Positions 1 to 11,034 of a stretch of DNA of 64,000 bases are shown here, piece after piece (the stretch's first letter is position 1; each line of letters starts with the position of its first letter). The DNA comes from Aralia elata (taxonomy: Eukaryota > Streptophyta > Magnoliopsida > Apiales > Araliaceae): positions 1,364,001 to 1,428,000 of the forward strand of contig CM068382.1 of the NCBI GenBank assembly GCA_034770075.1. Direction: 5' to 3'. The translations under genes and the position numbers were made by a program. A model generated the notes under the pieces. That model saw nothing but the letters and a program-made list of their open reading frames with translations. It ran no database searches and was not told the origin of the DNA.

Positions 1-527
1 TTTTCGATATATTGGTGACTTGACAAACCGTGGAAAAGTTGATTTCGCATATACTCTTTTTATTTTCCATATTAATTAAGGACATGCATATATGTAAGTC
101 TATTGAATGAGAGGCCAGGCAGGTCTACTGATCTACTTAAATAAAATCAAAGTCCAAAAACATTGCTCAAACTTCTAACTGTTTCATATGACTTTTTTGG
201 CCAATGAAGAATTCGAATCAGATCAAAGAGTCAAAGATCAATGCCAATGAACACAACTAACAAGTATTATTGCCCAATTTTTAGGCGCAATTTCAGTAAT
301 TTTCTAAACAAGAGGGGCCACCTTGCTGCCCTAGCCGTATGCATGGTCAAACCTCCAACATGGTAGATATTGTATAATAACAATTGCCACCACCCAACAC
401 CCACTTATAAGTTATAACTTGTATTATACTAATTGGGAGATTGACTATAAAGGACCACATGCATGCAAGTATGGTGCTAGCTACCTACCTATATATTATG
501 TGATATATAGCTTTTGATTAGTCCATG

Positions 528-528
<1 letters not shown>

Positions 529-568
<40 letters not shown>

Positions 569-583
569 TAGATAGATAGATAG
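529..583. repeat. Compound TA / GATA microsatellite
   Basis: About 18 uninterrupted TA dinucleotides are followed by a short GATA tetranucleotide run. This is directly visible. It is likely length-polymorphic and lies in intergenic DNA. Confidence 0.9.
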
Positions 584-2426
584 TGGAAAGAGATAAAAAT
601 GGTTAAGAATGTATACTCCCTTGTCCAAAATGAGAATGCATGTAATTTTTAAAGAACCATGCATTTAAAGAAAAGTTCTTAATTACTTCTCATTTTTATT
701 GTTATATTAATCAATTCAATTTAAATAATAACAATAAGATTCCAAAACAACCTAGTCTAACATCTCTTCATATATGAATGGCAAATTTGAGACCTTCTGT
801 CACTTTTTAGTTTGATTTAATAGGAGTTACTAGACGAAAATAAAATGGATTTGAACTCAGTAAAGTAGTAAATCAGTCAAGTTTTTAGTCCAGATATAAT
901 ATAAAGTTGCATCCATGATGATAAAAATGATATTGTAAAGTTTTATTTTATATTACTATCATACGGATACGGATGCAACTTTTAGTATACAAATATACAC
1001 ATGCAACTTTTTTTATGCATGCCCTCGAAAAAAAAACTTGGTTAATTATCAGTTAATTTTTCATATATACACATATCCTCAATAATTTGTTAATTATTTA
1101 TCGTAATGTCTATCTACCTGCGTTGGTTCTCATGTAAGCAATAACTTGGTGAAACACCTGCAGTATGATGTCCCTTTCACCAGCCAAAACATGCAGTCTT
1201 GCAATAATTAAGGTTCGAAGAAAAATGGCCAAAATATACACCTGCATTATAGCTAGCATATATGGTCCACAAATGACAGATCTCATCTTTCTTCATTTAT
1301 AATTGTACAATGATTGCATGTAAAATTGCTAGCTAGGAGTCTAGCTATAGGACTACATATTAATCAAGCATTGATATAGTGCATGATATCTGTGTTACTG
1401 TGTGTGTGTGTATATATATATATATATACTTGATCGTACAATGATAGCAAATAATAATTAGTTAATCAGAGGACATATTCATTCTATAAACATTGAATTT
1501 ATATAGTAGGGCTTTTTTTATTTATATTTTTGAAATTTGAATAGGGATGATGATGAGACGGATAACGATACCTTGTCAACATTTTAATAATGGCTTTTAT
1601 CTTTCTACTTCTAGCTTGCTAGCTTCTGTTCTTCGATCAATTGTCTAACTTGGCCGTCTTGTCGAAGTTTGATCCCTTCAAATCAAAAAGCTTCCTTTCT
1701 TAATGATCAATTGTACACCTAAACCATCTACAAGTTTTACATTTTTTCCCCAAGTTCTTCCCAAGCACAAAAGATATAGATACTTCTATATTAGGTAAAA
1801 ATAAACTCATTTAATTTGACGTTTTAAAGCTAGTATGAGATATTTTAAATTTAAAATGGAATAAATTTAATTTATTTGAGTTTTGATTAATACAACGTTG
1901 AATAGCAAAGAACAATACCGCTCTTCATAAGATTTATTATTTTTTAAATTTCTGACTTTAAAAATGACAAAATGAAACACTTTTTTATAGAATGAAAAGA
2001 GTAATTAACCGCCTTAAAGACTTATAGTTACTAAGGAAGGAAAACAATACCTAGCTAGATTTGACCACCTTTATCAATGAATAAGCAAAATTTAATTATC
2101 TAGGTGAAATAGCTTTATAAAAAGGCATGGACACTATGAATTAATTAGTATGCATAATAAGAAGTTTGTTATCAAAAAGATTGTCTTGTAAAGATGGTAG
2201 GGCACAAGATTATCTTCTTAAATGTCCTTTTGCTTTCGAGATCTTTTGAAAAGTATTTATCACCTTATAATGTGGCTATCATTTTCGCCTTATTATTTTG
2301 CTTACACCATTTCCCCTTCAGGAAAACTATTAAGTAATAAACTAACCTAAACCTAAAGAAGTAATAATACATGATCATTTTCTGTAAGAAGGGGAAAAAA
2401 AAAACCCTAATGGTGGGAAATCATTC

Positions 2427-2445
2427 AGAGAGAGAGAGAGAGAGA
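2427..2445. repeat. AG/CT microsatellite
   Basis: A short uninterrupted AG run in intergenic DNA downstream of the minus-strand gene ending at 3133. Confidence 0.85.
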
Positions 2446-3132
2446 AAACCCCTAGAAAATAATTAAATAACGATGCACGTAGAACACGAAAATTGTAAAT
2501 TATACATGCATGAAGAAGTTAATCATACTCATCAATCATATTCTTCCAAAATTCTGGTACTTTATTCCCAAACAGAGTATATATCAGTTCAACTGGAGCC
2601 ACTCCACTCTTTCAATATATTAAGAATTAGTATATTCCATTATGAATTATGACAAATGGCACCATGTAAGCTGATTAGACACAAATGGCACCTTGTAATT
2701 ATTAATTTCCAACCTCGTTGTCTTTCTACTGTGCCTAGTCGATTGTATGTCAACTCAGGCACAGTGTATTTTATAAAACTCGCATGAAGGTGGGACTCCG
2801 TTATTCTCATGTGCGAAGAAATCATGTAGAAATATCAGCTCCTAAAACTTTGACAAAACTCAAATTCATAATGTATTACACAGCCTGACAAAACTACGTC
2901 GTTCTTATTGAACTTTTGCTGAATCAAAGGGAGTTTTCTAGCAACTCATAAATTTGAAAAATGTTTGAACCGAGTTTATAAACGGTCTAACATTCCTCAA
3001 AAGGAAAAACCAAAGCATGTGAGCATGCCTTAGAGAGGTCAAATCCAAGATGAAGGTTTCCATCTGACTAGTTTACAGCTAATTTCTTCATCAATTGCAA
3101 TGAACATAAGTATCCCTTGCGCTTAGTATATC

Positions 3133-6100
3133 TCACTTCCAACGTAGGGACTGCCTTATCCCAGTGTAGATGAGCCCTAATGACCTTCCAATCAAGGAAA
3201 CTAGAAAAAATGAGATTGCATCGCTGACTTTGGCAACAACGGTTCTTATCAATGGCATTGAAATATCAGATAATTCGAGGAAGAGACTGTAGTAGTACCT
3301 CCTGCAACATTAAAGTAAATATTATCAATATATGAATAATTGGATCCTTCTCTAGCTGCAAAGTGCAAATCATTAAAAAATAATACAATGAAAATAGAGT
3401 TGCATTAGACATTAGTAACCAATTTTGTAACACAGAGTTTCCAGCAATGGATGCAGCTCAGGAAGAAGCAATAGTAAGTTTTTCTATACAAGTTATTGAA
3501 GATCTGATGCGTGATTGACAAACAGAACTACTAAACAGTACTTCAAAACCTTAAAAAGCCTTATTAAGTCACTGATTCAGTTATCCAAAAACAGGACAAC
3601 TAAGCTGAGATATGACCAAACAACCACCACTAGCAGTCAAACTTATAGGCATTTGTAATTCGGATAATTTCTCTAACACGTATTTCTGACAATCTTGAAT
3701 CTATTTCCACCAAAATCCGCATGTATACATTACAATTATGTATCAGATGGATATGTCACTTTGTCTACCATATTGACGATCTACTTAGTTGGGATGCTTT
3801 CTGATTTTCAGAAAATTGAACTTCCCTGGGAAGTTAAAATGCTTTAAGCTTAAATAAAATAATTGTCGTGAATTTCAGTTCAACCTTCAGCTTTCCTAGT
3901 AAGCAAAAAATTTACATTCACTTGGCTTTCATCATAGGAAAACATAATAAAATAAGATGAAATTATAAGAACCTATAAACATAGTCATGTCTTCTTGCTG
4001 TTTCATACTTTTCCTGCTATTTTGGTTTAAATGCACTGATTCTTTCACCCAAAAGCATTCACTTTACATCCTCTTACTCCTTATCCTATGTTCAACAGCA
4101 ACCCCAATTCCTCCAATGTAGTATAATTTATTAACGGGAATATCCTTGAAAGATTATTTCGGCGTGGTCACTTCAATGGGAAAGACCTTAAACTTTTGTG
4201 TGGCATGCATTTAATTGTCAGATCTATTAGTATGCGTGCAGGTAGTCAAAAAATAAATAAAACGTACCACCCAGTCAGGGCCCTTAATTCCTTGGTCCGT
4301 TTAACAGGTACAGAGATGCTGTTGATCACAACAAAACGTAATGGAGATAATACAGGTTGAGATTTCAAGAAGCCAATATTCTTCCACCAACTAAACTTCT
4401 CCGTCTCACTATTTATAGGATTCTGAATGAGTTGGTTCTGAAGTGTCCGAAGATCGAACCGGTCCTCGTACATTGATGCAACTGCGTCCATATTTTGGTA
4501 CAACCACTGGCTCAAAACCACCTGTTAAAAATATATATAACCATTTAAGTAAAACCTTAAAATTTCCCATTTCCTTCAATATAGTTAACCACAATTTAAG
4601 ATTTGCAATGCGAATTAGTAGCACTAAAACTAACGGGGATAACCAGTCCATCATTTTCCCTGGTCAGTAATTCAAAATATTTACATACAAAGAGAAGCTA
4701 GATTTATGTACATGAAATCCCCGGGACATGATTTTCTAGCTTCATCCAAGGAGAAAGGAAGAAAAAATAATTGGATCAAAGGCAATTAATGGAGTGAGAT
4801 AAATGGAGTCCAAATAACAAACTAATTACATAAATTAAAACTTGTGGAACAACTATATAAATTTAGAATACAGCAGTAAACTAAATGTACCTCATTGCGT
4901 AATCTTTGAAGTGCTCTGGTTGATAAAGTACACAAATTCAAACCAAGACTATTCATTTCATTTGACATGTCGCCATCAACAGAAATAAGCTCCAAATACA
5001 TACTTGCAATCCCATCTGCTAGTGAAATCACCAGATCTTCTAATACAGAAATCCCGTGAAGGATAAAGAAATTATAATCATAACAGCTGTCCTTCCTGTT
5101 ACAAACACGTATATAGGTAGACTGGTAAGAGTAAGAAATCTTTACTAAAGAAATTTAGAGTAAAAGAACAAACAAATCTTATCTTCTAGAGCTTTAGCAA
5201 ACTAAAAATAAATAAATCTAATGGAACCACCATATCTATGTACTCAAAGAGCAAGGTTTAATTCAAAAAACAAACATTTAGCAGTTAATAAAGAATTAGT
5301 TACATAGCATGTATCTGAAGGGTAAGAACTACTGTGTGCTTTTAAGAATAATCTACTCATGATCAAATAAGATATACTTGATTTCAGAGAACAAAATTGG
5401 AGGGCTTATTGTTTTAAAATCTACATTTACAGAGATACACTCTCCGTATCTATTTCCCAATCCTGACTTAGATGAATACTCCACAACAAATATGCTGGAA
5501 GAAAACTGTTGAAAGACCCTTTCTTCCCTCTGGGCTCTGATCTGGTTAGTCACCATTTCTGACAGTTGGGAGGCTCTACCTGTTTCAAGATATTTTAGCA
5601 ATAACACTTGTACATTAGTTAGGATTGGTATTCGCATCCAGTAAGAATAAGGCCTCATTCATGCTTCAACTCCTTAAAAATTTCATTAGTGAAATCCTTA
5701 GATACTCACTAATCAGCTTTCCTTTCTTGTTGAGTTCAGCAAGAGAGGGACCCTAATGCCATGCATTTAGGAATCTAATGTCATTCTAGAAGGGCATATG
5801 CTATTTTAACTAATCTATTTCCTAGAAGACCAACTTTGTGCAAAATCTAAATGAAGCTAAGAAATTAGTTAAATTAGACGTAAACCTCACGAGGCATCAA
5901 ACCAGTCCATGGCAATATAACATCTTCATAAAAGGACTAGGGTTGTAACTGGTAAAATCAGATTATACAGATGAAAATAATAGGTCCAGGAATAGAAATC
6001 AATTATTTATCATCAAAAGTTTTCACTGGTTGAAATGTCAATCAAACAAACCAAATAATCTAACACCTACTTCAGAAAATTTTCTAAAACCTGGAGTGAT

Positions 6101-9100
6101 CACTAATTTAATGACTGTTGTACAACTCATTTAATTCCACATTTTGAAATTCTTTAATACCACAAAAAACATGGAAATTAAAAACAGTTTCTTTTTTAAT
6201 TTTTTTGGGCAAAATGATAAATTGTTTACAGTGTTTTAATCTACAATCATTCCATAGCCGAAATCGAGAAATAATTTCCCACGAAACATTTATTCATCAA
6301 AACTCCAGAACATAGGGCAAGAAAATGGTGCAGGTTGAATGTCCACATCCTCACAAAGACAAACTCATAGTGCAAAGAATGGTGGCACATGTTTGAATGG
6401 TCAAACATGTGAAGATGCATTAGACAAAATCTTGTCAGCAATGAGATAGAACATGGATGAATGTTTGATTGATCAAAATTCCTCATTAGGTATGGACGCA
6501 ACACATGCACAACCAATAAAATATAAAATCAAAAGTATCTTACCTGAGAGAACCAAATCTAAGAATGCAAATTAATTCAGCATAAAGATCCTTCTTTCCC
6601 GACTTTTGAATGTTCTGTGTAATGGAGTCATATCCATTTAACTTCTCACCCATCACAGAAAGAAGTCCCTGAGAAATGGAGAAAAATTCAATCTCAAAAT
6701 GGTTACAGCAGAAATAATTTTAATATCACTTTTTTTTTCAGGCAAAAAAAATCATAAATTTCTTTTTTTTTAAAGTGCTAGTAGCAGCAATGTTGAGAAG
6801 GTAATATGTTTAGTTTCAAAAGTACCTCAGCAGCTTTGCTATGTTTCAAGCGTAGCTCCTCCACTAACCAAGCAATGCATAGAGGCTCACAAGACCACTG
6901 AATAATTCGAGAGAAAACAACCTGCGGCTCAGCCATGCTTAAAGTAGAAGAGTTTCCTGAAACATTATCCACCTGTAAAACCAAGGAATGATGCAAGGAT
7001 GAAAATTCAAGAACTATATACATATCAAAAAAAAAGAAAAAAAAGCACCTATATCAAGCTCGCTTCTGAAACAAAGAACACAAATAATCACGTATCGACA
7101 AAGTAATACATCTCTTTAAGGATACAGAGATTTTCTGAATGATTTTCATACCAGGTTTATGACAGATTTTTGACATGCTTTAAAGTTTAAACATAACTAA
7201 AGGATCGACACGCGCCACACACTTGGTCAACTTCAAACAAACCGGACCGTAACAGTAATTATCTTTCAAAAATCCTCTCTTTACATATATTTACCTCTCG
7301 AATCATTAAGTGGAACAAATTTAGGCCTCTTGGAAAAAGCACAGATGAGACATCCTATTTCCTTTATATCAAATATATAGTCTATAAAGTTATGGAAATA
7401 TTTCAACTTTCTTAATATATAATTAGGATATATAATGTTATACAGAGCAAGGAGATGACGAAGACAGTGCCTGCCTCTTTCTTGAGCCAATGAAAAGAAG
7501 CCAACAGCAACCGGAACCTGGGAGCCTCAGCAATGGCAAACAAACTTGAAGGTCGTTGTTGTCTATTTTCAGTAAGCCCGTTTCCCAAATTACCTATGTT
7601 TTCAATGGCATTCAAGGAATCCATAAGTTTGTTTCTAACAATATCCCATGCAAACTTCAAGTTAACTTCATCATCATTATCCACTGCACTGCAAGTTGAA
7701 AGGGAAAAAAAAAACACTACAATTAGGAAAAATATCTCAGGGACCAATGAATATCACTCTTACAAAAAGTAAATAAAAGACTGCATTCATGTCTTCAGCT
7801 AAACTACAGAACTATCTAAATTAGAACAATCATCCAACTAATTACCTTCCTTACCTACCAGAAAAGGAAGCGTCTTCAGGGACCATATGATCATTCGAGA
7901 TGCTCTTTTGAGAATTTAAAAGAGACTTCTCAGCAGGTATTACTCCGGCCATATATGTAAGAAATACGCTTGTCATTAGAAGCACTTGGTCGACGACAGG
8001 AATCCAATCAAAAGTTGTTGCACCATCAGAATTTATCAAAGTCCCCAAGCAATGACACTTCATGAAACTCTCCTTGCTATATGGCCCTGCCTTTAAATTT
8101 GAGACATGAAGAGCACTGAGCTTGCATACGCTTCTTGATGACAAAAGGTTAACTTTAGAAGAAGCAATGTAAGACTTCCTAAACCAAAAAAAAAAAAAAA
8201 AAAAAAAAAAACAAGTATTAGTGAAGCAATGATAGACTTTTAGTTATTAAACTAACAGAAAAAAGTTAGAAAGGAAAAAAAGAAAATGGACACCCCTTCA
8301 TTTAAAGAAAAAAATTCCAGACGACAAGGTCATATAGGATTATAAACCTTGCATTTTTAAAACCAATTCTTAATTGACCAAGATCTAAAGTATAGCACTA
8401 AAAGTGGAAGCTGACCACATTAAGTTAAAGAATGAAACCTTGACATTTCAATGTGTGCATGTTTAGGACCAATGTGTTGCTCAGTAACACAATGTCTGTG
8501 TACATGCAGCTTGATATGTGATGGAACGGCAACATGGTCTGCCATTAGTAATATTTTCTGCCCCTTGATCAGTTCATACTGTCTTCTACGGATGTGAATA
8601 TACAAAACACCTCAGCTACACTATCATCTACAACAAAATATCAACAAATAAATCAGCTTCATTTTCTATTCTTTTGGTCTGGAAACAAGTAATGCAGTTC
8701 AAGAATCCCAAACAAGTGAAGCCACTTCTGATATGATGTCAGTTCTGCGAGGATGGATTTCACGAACCACTACTGACATCATAACAGAAGTTAAAGAATT
8801 TTTAAACTAGGGGACCACAGGTAAATCAACCACATTACTGGTCAATGTAATCGGCACTTTACAAAAAATTTAAAAATAGATCAATATTAGATGCGTCGCA
8901 TGAATGTTGACAATATTTTAAGCTTCGCCAGATTCATGAAGCATGTCGATACAAAAACAATGCAAAAACTATAATGCGCATATATATTATTCCCATTTAT
9001 TTATATAATCAAGTAAATGAAAACAAAGTCTCTGATTGACTTAATATTAATTAGTATTTACGCAGTTAATTTAGTTATTTTCTTTCCACAGCGTTACCCC

Positions 9101-9442
9101 ATAATCTAGAATTTAAAATTTAAGATACCTATATATCACAATCCAATAAATGTCACCATTTTTTCCAGTGAAAAAATACACCCCCAGAAAAAAAGTTATC
9201 CTTGGAGCTCTGGAAGTGCAATTCAGTAGCACTAAAATGTTTCTCCACAGTTCAGTCCTGTAATTGACAAGTGAGCTTGATTTAAAAAATTGAGTCAATT
9301 TCTACAGAACATTGCAATAGCAACTTCATTCTAATTTACGCAACCAATTAACAAATCAAACCTTAACAAACAAATAACTGATTTTCTTGAGCTAGCAGAT
9401 AGAATAAATTATATATACATATAATGGAACAGTACTTACCAT
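3133..9442 (-). CDS. Conserved plastid-type protein, tentatively DUF3685/Ycf55-like
   Basis: Spliced gene assembled by joining open frames at splice sites, transcript order: 9442-9440, 8174-7855, 7688-7466 or 7475, 6972-6826, 6668-6544, 5095-4891, 4521-4268, 3301-3133. It encodes about 480 aa. Phases agree at every junction except that the exon 3 donor is uncertain (a GC donor after 7475 or a weak GT after 7466). The first exon would hold only the ATG. It stays in frame only if the second of two nearby acceptors (AG at 8176-8175) is used, giving MSYIASSKVN, a serine-rich basic start typical of a plastid transit peptide. Later parts are acidic/hydrophobic with motifs such as YEDRFDL and a basic C-terminus ending RQSLRWK. 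I have seen similar proteins in plants and cyanobacteria and think they fall in DUF3685/Ycf55, but that is recalled, not tested. Role unknown. The gene lies divergent to NSN1. Confidence 0.6.
8186..8211. repeat. Poly(A)/poly(T) tract before acceptor
   Basis: A run of about 26 A on the + strand, which reads as poly(T) on the minus strand immediately upstream of the exon 2 acceptor of the 3133-9442 gene. It is an extreme polypyrimidine tract, and its length is likely to be unreliable or polymorphic. Confidence 0.8.
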
Positions 9443-9620
9443 CTGAAGTAACAATGTGGGCGAGTGAGGAGATTAAACCCTAGATTAGGGATTAGGAAAG
9501 TGTGAGCTTTTGGGTGGTGACCGGTGACGATAAGGATTGGATATATGCGTACCTAGTTTTTTCTTTAGGTCAAGAAATTGTGGCCTTTCCCCTCCCTCTC
9601 TCTCTCTCTTCGGCTCTTTT
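9443..9620 (-). promoter_or_regulatory. Probable 5' leader / core promoter of the 3133-9442 gene
   Basis: Upstream of the inferred ATG the minus strand has an AAACCCTA-type telo-box-like stretch (around 9474-9484) and a CT-rich run (AG-rich on the minus strand, around 9590-9615). Both are common in plant 5' leaders. No ATG occurs between the CT run and the proposed start. Promoter position is inferred. Confidence 0.35.
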
Positions 9621-9765
9621 CTGTCTACAGAAGATTACAACGGCCAACAAAATGACAAAAACAAACCAGGTCAATGGCATTCATAAAATTGTATTTCTCC
9701 CCATATTTATTTTGTTTAGTTGACAAATGAGTATGAGTAAAGATGTACTACTAATATTTAATATT

Positions 9766-10002
9766 TTCTCCGTCAGTTTTAACTTTTTTTTAAGTCAAAT
9801 TGACTATTTTTAGAATTAATAATTAAATATATATAAATATATTTTTAAAATTATAAAAATTGGGATTAGTAATATATACTTTTTTTTGTTATAATCTCTT
9901 CACCTATATTTTAGCAAAAATAGTAAAAAGAATAATTTTAAAAATGATCAATTTGACTTTAAAAAGTCAAAACTGAGCAATTAATTTGAAACGGAAGGAG
10001 TA
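9766..10002. mobile_element. Stowaway-like MITE
   Basis: The left end has ctccgtcagtttt and the right end aaacggaaggag followed by TA, with matching inverted subterminal segments (a GTCAAAT/GTCAAAA-type motif on each arm). CTCC...GGAG ends next to TA are typical of Tc1/Mariner-derived Stowaway MITEs. There is no coding capacity. It sits between the two divergent genes. Confidence 0.55.
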
Positions 10003-10780
10003 CCAAATTAGTTAAAACCACCTAAAAAAACATATAAATATTTAGTCATCTATGGTTATAAATTTGGAGTTGTCACGAGTGATAATATTATTATTATTAT
10101 ATTAAAAAAATAGTTATTTATTTTCTCTCTCTTTTTTTCTTATAATTATTTTTTGTAGTCAATTTGTGAATTTTTTGAATTGAAAATTAATATAAATTTA
10201 TCTATTTTTGATAATTGTAAATATCATAACTTATTTTAAAAATATTTTGTCACAATTTCACAACAATTTCAGCACAAAACAAATATCACTTAATTCCCTT
10301 TTTCAATCTTTTATCTAGATTTTTTGCGTTTTAGGTTTGAAATATGATGTTTAAAAAATATGCTATAAATACCTAAATAAAATAAATTATATAAAGATGA
10401 TTTATAAAATTAATATTTTACATCATCCATAGCCACATGTCATGAAGGTAAATTTAAGAAAAAATGCATGTTAAACAAGAAATTTAAATTCAATATGACT
10501 CATTAAATAGTTTATCATGATAACTAATAATTATATAATTTTTGATTTTTTTTAATTTATCTACAAATCATGTTACTATTAAATGATATAAAATATTAAT
10601 TTTACGAGGACCCTTTATAATTTATTCTCATACTGCAAATTAAAATAGCTCTTAGTTTTCATTTGAATAAATATTAAAACTATATAAAAAAAAGTTTACT
10701 AATAAAAATACTTTTATAAGGCTGTAAATTATCTCTCAAACTTCACTTTACAAAATAGAATGTCTCCATGGTGTATAATC
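10003..10780. other. AT-rich spacer between divergent genes
   Basis: Very AT-rich, with no open frame of note and no recognisable RNA gene. It separates the MITE from the NSN1 promoter. Confidence 0.6.
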
Positions 10781-10789
10781 CTATTGGTA

Positions 10790-11034
10790 GATTCAAGCCC
10801 AATTGTGATGGGCCAAATGCAGTACGCACAAGACGTTTTGTTCTCGACCTAACAATGACCTATTTAAATCCGACCCGTAACCGTTCACTCCGCTTCGATT
10901 GCCGTGGTCCGTCCTCTACATCTTCGAAACCCTAATCACACTCCTCTTACTGTCCTCAAAAAAAAGAAAAAACACCCTCTCTCTCTCTCTCTCTGTGATT
11001 AACAACTACTGAGATAACTCAATAACCATCGAAG
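10790..11034 (+). promoter_or_regulatory. NSN1 promoter and 5' leader with site II and telo-box motifs
   Basis: Two site II-type elements (AAGCCCA at 10795-10801 and TGGGCC at 10809-10814) precede a perfect telo-box AAACCCTAA at 10927-10935, then a CT repeat at about 10977-10994 and the ATG at 11035. In plants this pairing marks ribosome-biogenesis and translation genes recognised by TCP-class factors. That suits the nucleolar GTPase encoded downstream. The motifs are seen; their function is inferred. Confidence 0.55.

Larger units (their letters stand above)
1..3000. other. AT-rich intergenic region with microsatellites
   Basis: I see no convincing gene here. The stretch is AT-rich with frequent stops in all frames. 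It holds several simple repeats, including a TG/TA run near 1400-1429, a TA/GATA run at 529-583 and an AG run at 2427-2445. Roughly the last 130 bases before 3133 are probably the 3' untranslated region of the minus-strand gene that ends there. Confidence 0.6.

Noticed and set aside
2513..2600. A minus-strand frame ending VPEFWKNMIDEYD-stop that looked like a terminal exon
   Set aside because: Only about 28 open codons, with no supported upstream exon or convincing acceptor, and it lies downstream of another gene's 3' end on the same strand. Chance cannot be excluded.
2640..2825. 61-codon minus-strand open frame
   Set aside because: Its composition is not protein-like, there are no splice or leader signals, and it falls in spacer or 3' UTR DNA.
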